Source: Clostridia bacterium (GTDB lineage Bacteria > UBA6262 > WVXT01 > JAUXBS01). Taken from it: a DNA stretch of 8,520 nucleotides. Shown here piece after piece: positions 5,938 to 8,520 of this stretch. The stretch's first letter is position 1. Every line of letters starts with the position of its first letter. A program made the translations under genes and the position numbers. The notes below the pieces were generated by a model. It searched no databases, was not told where the DNA came from, and worked only from the letters and a program-made list of their open reading frames with translations. The DNA is taken from NCBI GenBank assembly GCA_030619245.1, contig JAUXBS010000036.1, positions 1 through 8,520 on the forward strand, in the 5' to 3' direction.

Positions 5938-7739
5938 TACATGGAACCTTTCATCAGTACAACCAACAAAATCAATACGCCTGCTATCACCCAGGAAACA
6001 TAACTTGACAGCAGGCCTGAGTGCATATGCTTCAGTATATCAATAATATAGAATAGAACAATTTTTCCTACTTCATATATATCAAACATCTTCTTCTCTG
6101 CTAAACCATATATTCTCTTGAATATCCCAAAATCCTGAACTGTCCGGTAGAAATCAACTCCTGTTACCCTGCTTTCTTCAGGAAGTATTTCACCGCCAAT
6201 ATAAGGTGTGCTGTCCTCCCTAATGCCTTTAAGGTTGCTTAAAAGGTAAATAATCAAGCCCAGTATGATACCAAGAAGGAGCATCAGGGTAACCAGTCCG
6301 GGTGAGAACAACCCTGTAAACGAATCACCCGTTACACCCGGTACCGCAGGCAGTATGAAGTTCTTTAGGGGAACCTGGAATGCCGCCACCCCGAATATTA
6401 CGCACAATGCCGCAAGGACTACCATTGGCAGCCACATTATAAAGGAAACCTCCTTTGGTTTCTCCTTTTCCTCCCTCTGCCCCAGGAAAACAGCATGGAT
6501 TAATTTCATGAAACTCGCCAGAGTAAGCGCGCTGCCGAACATTGCCGCAACCATCCATACGAGCCACATCTTGCTGCCATCCTTCCCGAGTTCAATTATC
6601 CCCTGGTATATCATCCACTTGGAAACAAAACCATTAAACGGCGGGACACCCGAAATAGCAAGCGCTGCAATTACAAAAGTAACAAAAGTAACCGGCATGA
6701 ACCTGGCAAGGCCGCCCAGTTTATCAAGATCCGTGGTTTTAGTTTTCTTCTCCACTGCCCCGCACCCCAGGAAGAGACAGCTCTTATAAATCACATTGTT
6801 TAGCATGTGGAATAAACCACCGGCAATACCTATGGGATTTCCTGTTCCTATGCCAAGAATCATGTACCCAACCTGTGATATGGCATGGTAACCAAGCAAT
6901 TTCTTAAAATCATGCTGTACCAGGGCCATCATTACCGCGGCTACGATTGTAATCGCGCCTATGATTAATAACATGTTCCCCATCGCCTTGTTCATTTCAA
7001 ACATATTCATGGAAATCCTGCCAAGAAAATATATTCCAACCAGTTTATCAAGAGAAGCCGGTAGAAATGCGGTAACGGGCACAGGCGCCTTCTCCGCGCA
7101 GTCGGGTATCCAGGTATGCAGGGGCATTGCGCCTGCCTTCGCAAAAGCCGCAATGGCAAGGCATATAAATGCAAGTATTGCCATTCCGCTATTCATGGAA
7201 ATGCGAATTCCGTTTTCGATTACTAAATAAGATCTTCCCATCCCCCAGATAATGGCAAGGCCAAGAATCATGATTACATCAGAACCGCCTATTATCACAA
7301 AAGCCTTTTTGGCAGCAGCTGAAGCGTCAGGCCCGCCAATATTTATAAGCATATACAACGTTAATCCCAGCACGCCCCAGAAAACCAGAAGCAGTATGAA
7401 GTGATTTGACAGAACTGCGCCTATTGAAGCGCCTATTGTAATCATAAGGTAAGCATAATAATCCCTGAGGTTATTCCTTCCGCTCATATACTTCAGAGAG
7501 TACAGCGCTATCAGGAAGCCAAATAAACCTATACCGAGAATAATGAACCTGCTCAACTTATCCAGCAGGAACAACCCTGAGATAATTTCAACATTAAACA
7601 GTTTGACTGTTATCACGAATGTGATAAGGGAAACGATGACACTCAAGGTTTCAGCCACTCCCTTAATCTTCCTGGGAACAAGCAGGCACATTAACCCTGC
7701 TAATATTGATAGAGTAATTGAATAAATGATTAAACTCAT
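5937..7739 (-). CDS. MrpA N-terminal / NuoL-like antiporter-like membrane subunit
   Basis: This is a 600-residue membrane protein of the proton-conducting NuoL/MrpA/HyfB family. Conserved features are Asp154 (GGSDVIMILG), Lys201 in TM7 (AFAKAGAMPLHTWIPDC), Lys232 in TM8, the QHDFKKLLGYHAISQVGY segment (275-292), and Lys374 after GVPPFNGFVS. The TM5 region reads LVFWGVLGLTLY (118-129): Gly122 occupies the place where most relatives have glutamate (FWE). Beyond about residue 500 a C-terminal extension (YIGGEILPEESRVTG, then a charged, probably amphipathic helix and a last membrane helix) resembles the NuoL end or MbhI, the element that bridges to the hydrogenase part. The ATG at 7739 begins seven bases after the large-subunit stop, with GGAAGG about eleven bases upstream. 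Whether it pumps ions or mainly links modules is unresolved. Confidence 0.9.
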   Translation of the reverse strand: MSLIIYSITLSILAGLMCLLVPRKIKGVAETLSVIVSLITFVITVKLFNVEIISGLFLLDKLSRFIILGIGLFGFLIALYSLKYMSGRNNLRDYYAYLMITIGASIGAVLSNHFILLLVFWGVLGLTLYMLINIGGPDASAAAKKAFVIIGGSDVIMILGLAIIWGMGRSYLVIENGIRISMNSGMAILAFICLAIAAFAKAGAMPLHTWIPDCAEKAPVPVTAFLPASLDKLVGIYFLGRISMNMFEMNKAMGNMLLIIGAITIVAAVMMALVQHDFKKLLGYHAISQVGYMILGIGTGNPIGIAGGLFHMLNNVIYKSCLFLGCGAVEKKTKTTDLDKLGGLARFMPVTFVTFVIAALAISGVPPFNGFVSKWMIYQGIIELGKDGSKMWLVWMVAAMFGSALTLASFMKLIHAVFLGQREEKEKPKEVSFIMWLPMVVLAALCVIFGVAAFQVPLKNFILPAVPGVTGDSFTGLFSPGLVTLMLLLGIILGLIIYLLSNLKGIREDSTPYIGGEILPEESRVTGVDFYRTVQDFGIFKRIYGLAEKKMFDIYEVGKIVLFYIIDILKHMHSGLLSSYVSWVIAGVLILLVVLMKGSM

Positions 7740-7746
7740 TTTTACT

Positions 7747-8520
7747 TTACCTTCCCATCCGCTTTCTTAGCTTCTCGGTTTTTTCCTGAGATAGTTTTAT
7801 TAAATCCTGACTGTTAAGAACCGTCTTACCCGTCCTGTTGTCAATTGCCGCCATTCTTTCTGTACAGCAGTAACACGGGTCAATCGCGGCAAGCGTTATG
7901 GTTGCATCCGCAACAGTCCCCCCAACCGCAGCAATATGATTGGTTGGTACGTTCATAAAACTCGGAGCCCTTACCTTATGCCTCACGGGCCTGTTGCTGC
8001 CGTCGCTCCTGCAGTAATGGAAGACTTCTCCCCTGGGCGCCTCGGCAATCCCGAGCCCGTCGCCGGGATGAATTTCCTTTGGCTTGGAATCTATTTCACC
8101 CCCGGGCATCTTTTTAAGGCATTGTTTTATTATGTTTGCCGCTTCATACATTTCAAGAATCCTGACAACCGCTTTCGCAAAAACATCTCCTTCTTCCTGT
8201 GTAATGACCTTCCAGTCCAGCCTGTCATACGCAGCGTAAGGATGGTCTTTTCTCACGTCTATCGCAACACCGCTTGCCCTGGCGGTCGGGCCCAGAGCGC
8301 CGTAGTTTATAATTTCCTCTTTCGTCAACACGCCGACTCCCTTTAACCTCGCGTGTATGACCGGGTCATCAAGCACTGCTCCCTTGAATAAATCAAGCGC
8401 GGGAACTAAATTGTCCATTTCCTTTAATACCCACGGGAAATCATTCTCATCAAAGTCCCGCCTTACGCCCCCCGGCTTCATCATGGCATAGTGATTCCTG
8501 TTACCGGTAAGCTTTTCGCA
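7747..8520 (-). CDS. mbhL: Group 4 [NiFe] hydrogenase large (catalytic) subunit, C-terminal part; 5' end outside window
   Basis: The catalytic subunit binds the NiFe(CN)2CO centre that interconverts protons and H2. The frame is open to the right edge, so 257 residues are visible and the N-terminal nickel motif is missing. An ATG at 8484 is internal: the codons before it read KLTGNRNHYA, typical of the family. Landmarks are MMKPGGVRRDF (13-23), GPTARASGVAIDVRKDHPY (77-95), EAPRGE (160-165), RAPSF, and the C-terminal nickel motif DPCYCCTER (214-222; bases 7855-7881) with Cys216 and Cys219 as ligands. These cysteines separate it from NuoD of complex I. The 35 residues after Arg222 are the expected tail cut by HycI-type protease between Arg and Met. 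MbhL, EchE and HycE are all related; the Mrp context favours MbhL. Confidence 0.93.
   Translation of the reverse strand, partial: CEKLTGNRNHYAMMKPGGVRRDFDENDFPWVLKEMDNLVPALDLFKGAVLDDPVIHARLKGVGVLTKEEIINYGALGPTARASGVAIDVRKDHPYAAYDRLDWKVITQEEGDVFAKAVVRILEMYEAANIIKQCLKKMPGGEIDSKPKEIHPGDGLGIAEAPRGEVFHYCRSDGSNRPVRHKVRAPSFMNVPTNHIAAVGGTVADATITLAAIDPCYCCTERMAAIDNRTGKTVLNSQDLIKLSQEKTEKLRKRMGR

Noticed and set aside
6265..6789. Long plus-strand open frame of 174 codons opposite the NuoL-like gene
   Set aside because: It is antisense to a strongly conserved membrane protein gene, and its composition is what the reverse complement of that gene would give; no domain is recognisable.
8482..8484. ATG at 8484 as the true start of the large subunit
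   Set aside because: The frame stays open to the window edge and the upstream codons encode KLTGNRNHYA, a conserved group 4 stretch, so this ATG is internal.
7747..8520. NuoD-type complex I subunit instead of a hydrogenase
   Set aside because: The DPCxxC nickel ligands, the cleavable tail and the neighbouring hycI, hypA and hypF genes all point to a true [NiFe] hydrogenase.

Overview
This window is one face of an anaerobic energy-converting hydrogenase locus. All twelve genes I can support lie on the minus strand and read from right to left. They encode the catalytic end of a group 4 membrane-bound [NiFe] hydrogenase, a complete Mrp-type Na+/H+ antiporter module, a ferredoxin-like electron-entry subunit and three hydrogenase maturation proteins. 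The protein families fit an anaerobic, H2-metabolising bacterium or archaeon. Good Shine-Dalgarno sequences, a plausible sigma-70-like promoter and the dispersed GGGGTCAGGTC repeats lean towards a bacterium, perhaps an uncultivated lineage, but I cannot name a phylum.

Right part (8520 to 5383): the window opens inside the hydrogenase large subunit, whose 5' end and N-terminal nickel-ligand motif lie outside. It is followed by a 600-residue NuoL/MrpA-type membrane protein and a 184-residue protein equivalent to the C-terminal part of MrpA (MbhD plus MbhE). Middle part (5386 to 1963): mrpB, mrpC, mrpD, mrpE, mrpF and mrpG follow in canonical mrp order. Most junctions overlap by 1 to 8 bases, which implies tight translational coupling. 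Left part (1948 to 1): a NuoI/HycF-like protein with two [4Fe-4S] motifs, a HycI-type maturation protease, HypA, and the first 40 codons of HypF.

Inferred function: reduced ferredoxin or a similar donor passes electrons through the FeS subunit to the [NiFe] site, which reduces protons to H2 (or runs in reverse). The antiporter-like subunits turn the released energy into an ion gradient. The small subunit (NuoB-like), NuoC-like and NuoH-like subunits are not in the window and would be expected beyond its right edge. HypF (cyanide ligand synthesis), HypA (nickel delivery) and HycI (removal of the large-subunit tail) would assemble the active site.

The compact operon is broken only at its distal end. 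The hycI-hypA and hypA-hypF gaps hold repeats sharing the core GGGGTCAGGTC: a cluster of tandem copies at 763-836 and a 134-bp element with 32-bp inverted arms at 232-365. One repeat appears to supply the -35 box of a candidate hypA promoter, and both hycI and hypA end on or against repeat sequence. The most unusual protein-level points are an apparently missing TM5 glutamate in the 600-residue antiporter-like subunit, the split of MrpA into two genes, the extra cysteine in the DPCYCC nickel motif, and a four-cysteine C-terminal module in the FeS subunit. I found no CRISPR array, tRNA, rRNA or transposase gene.
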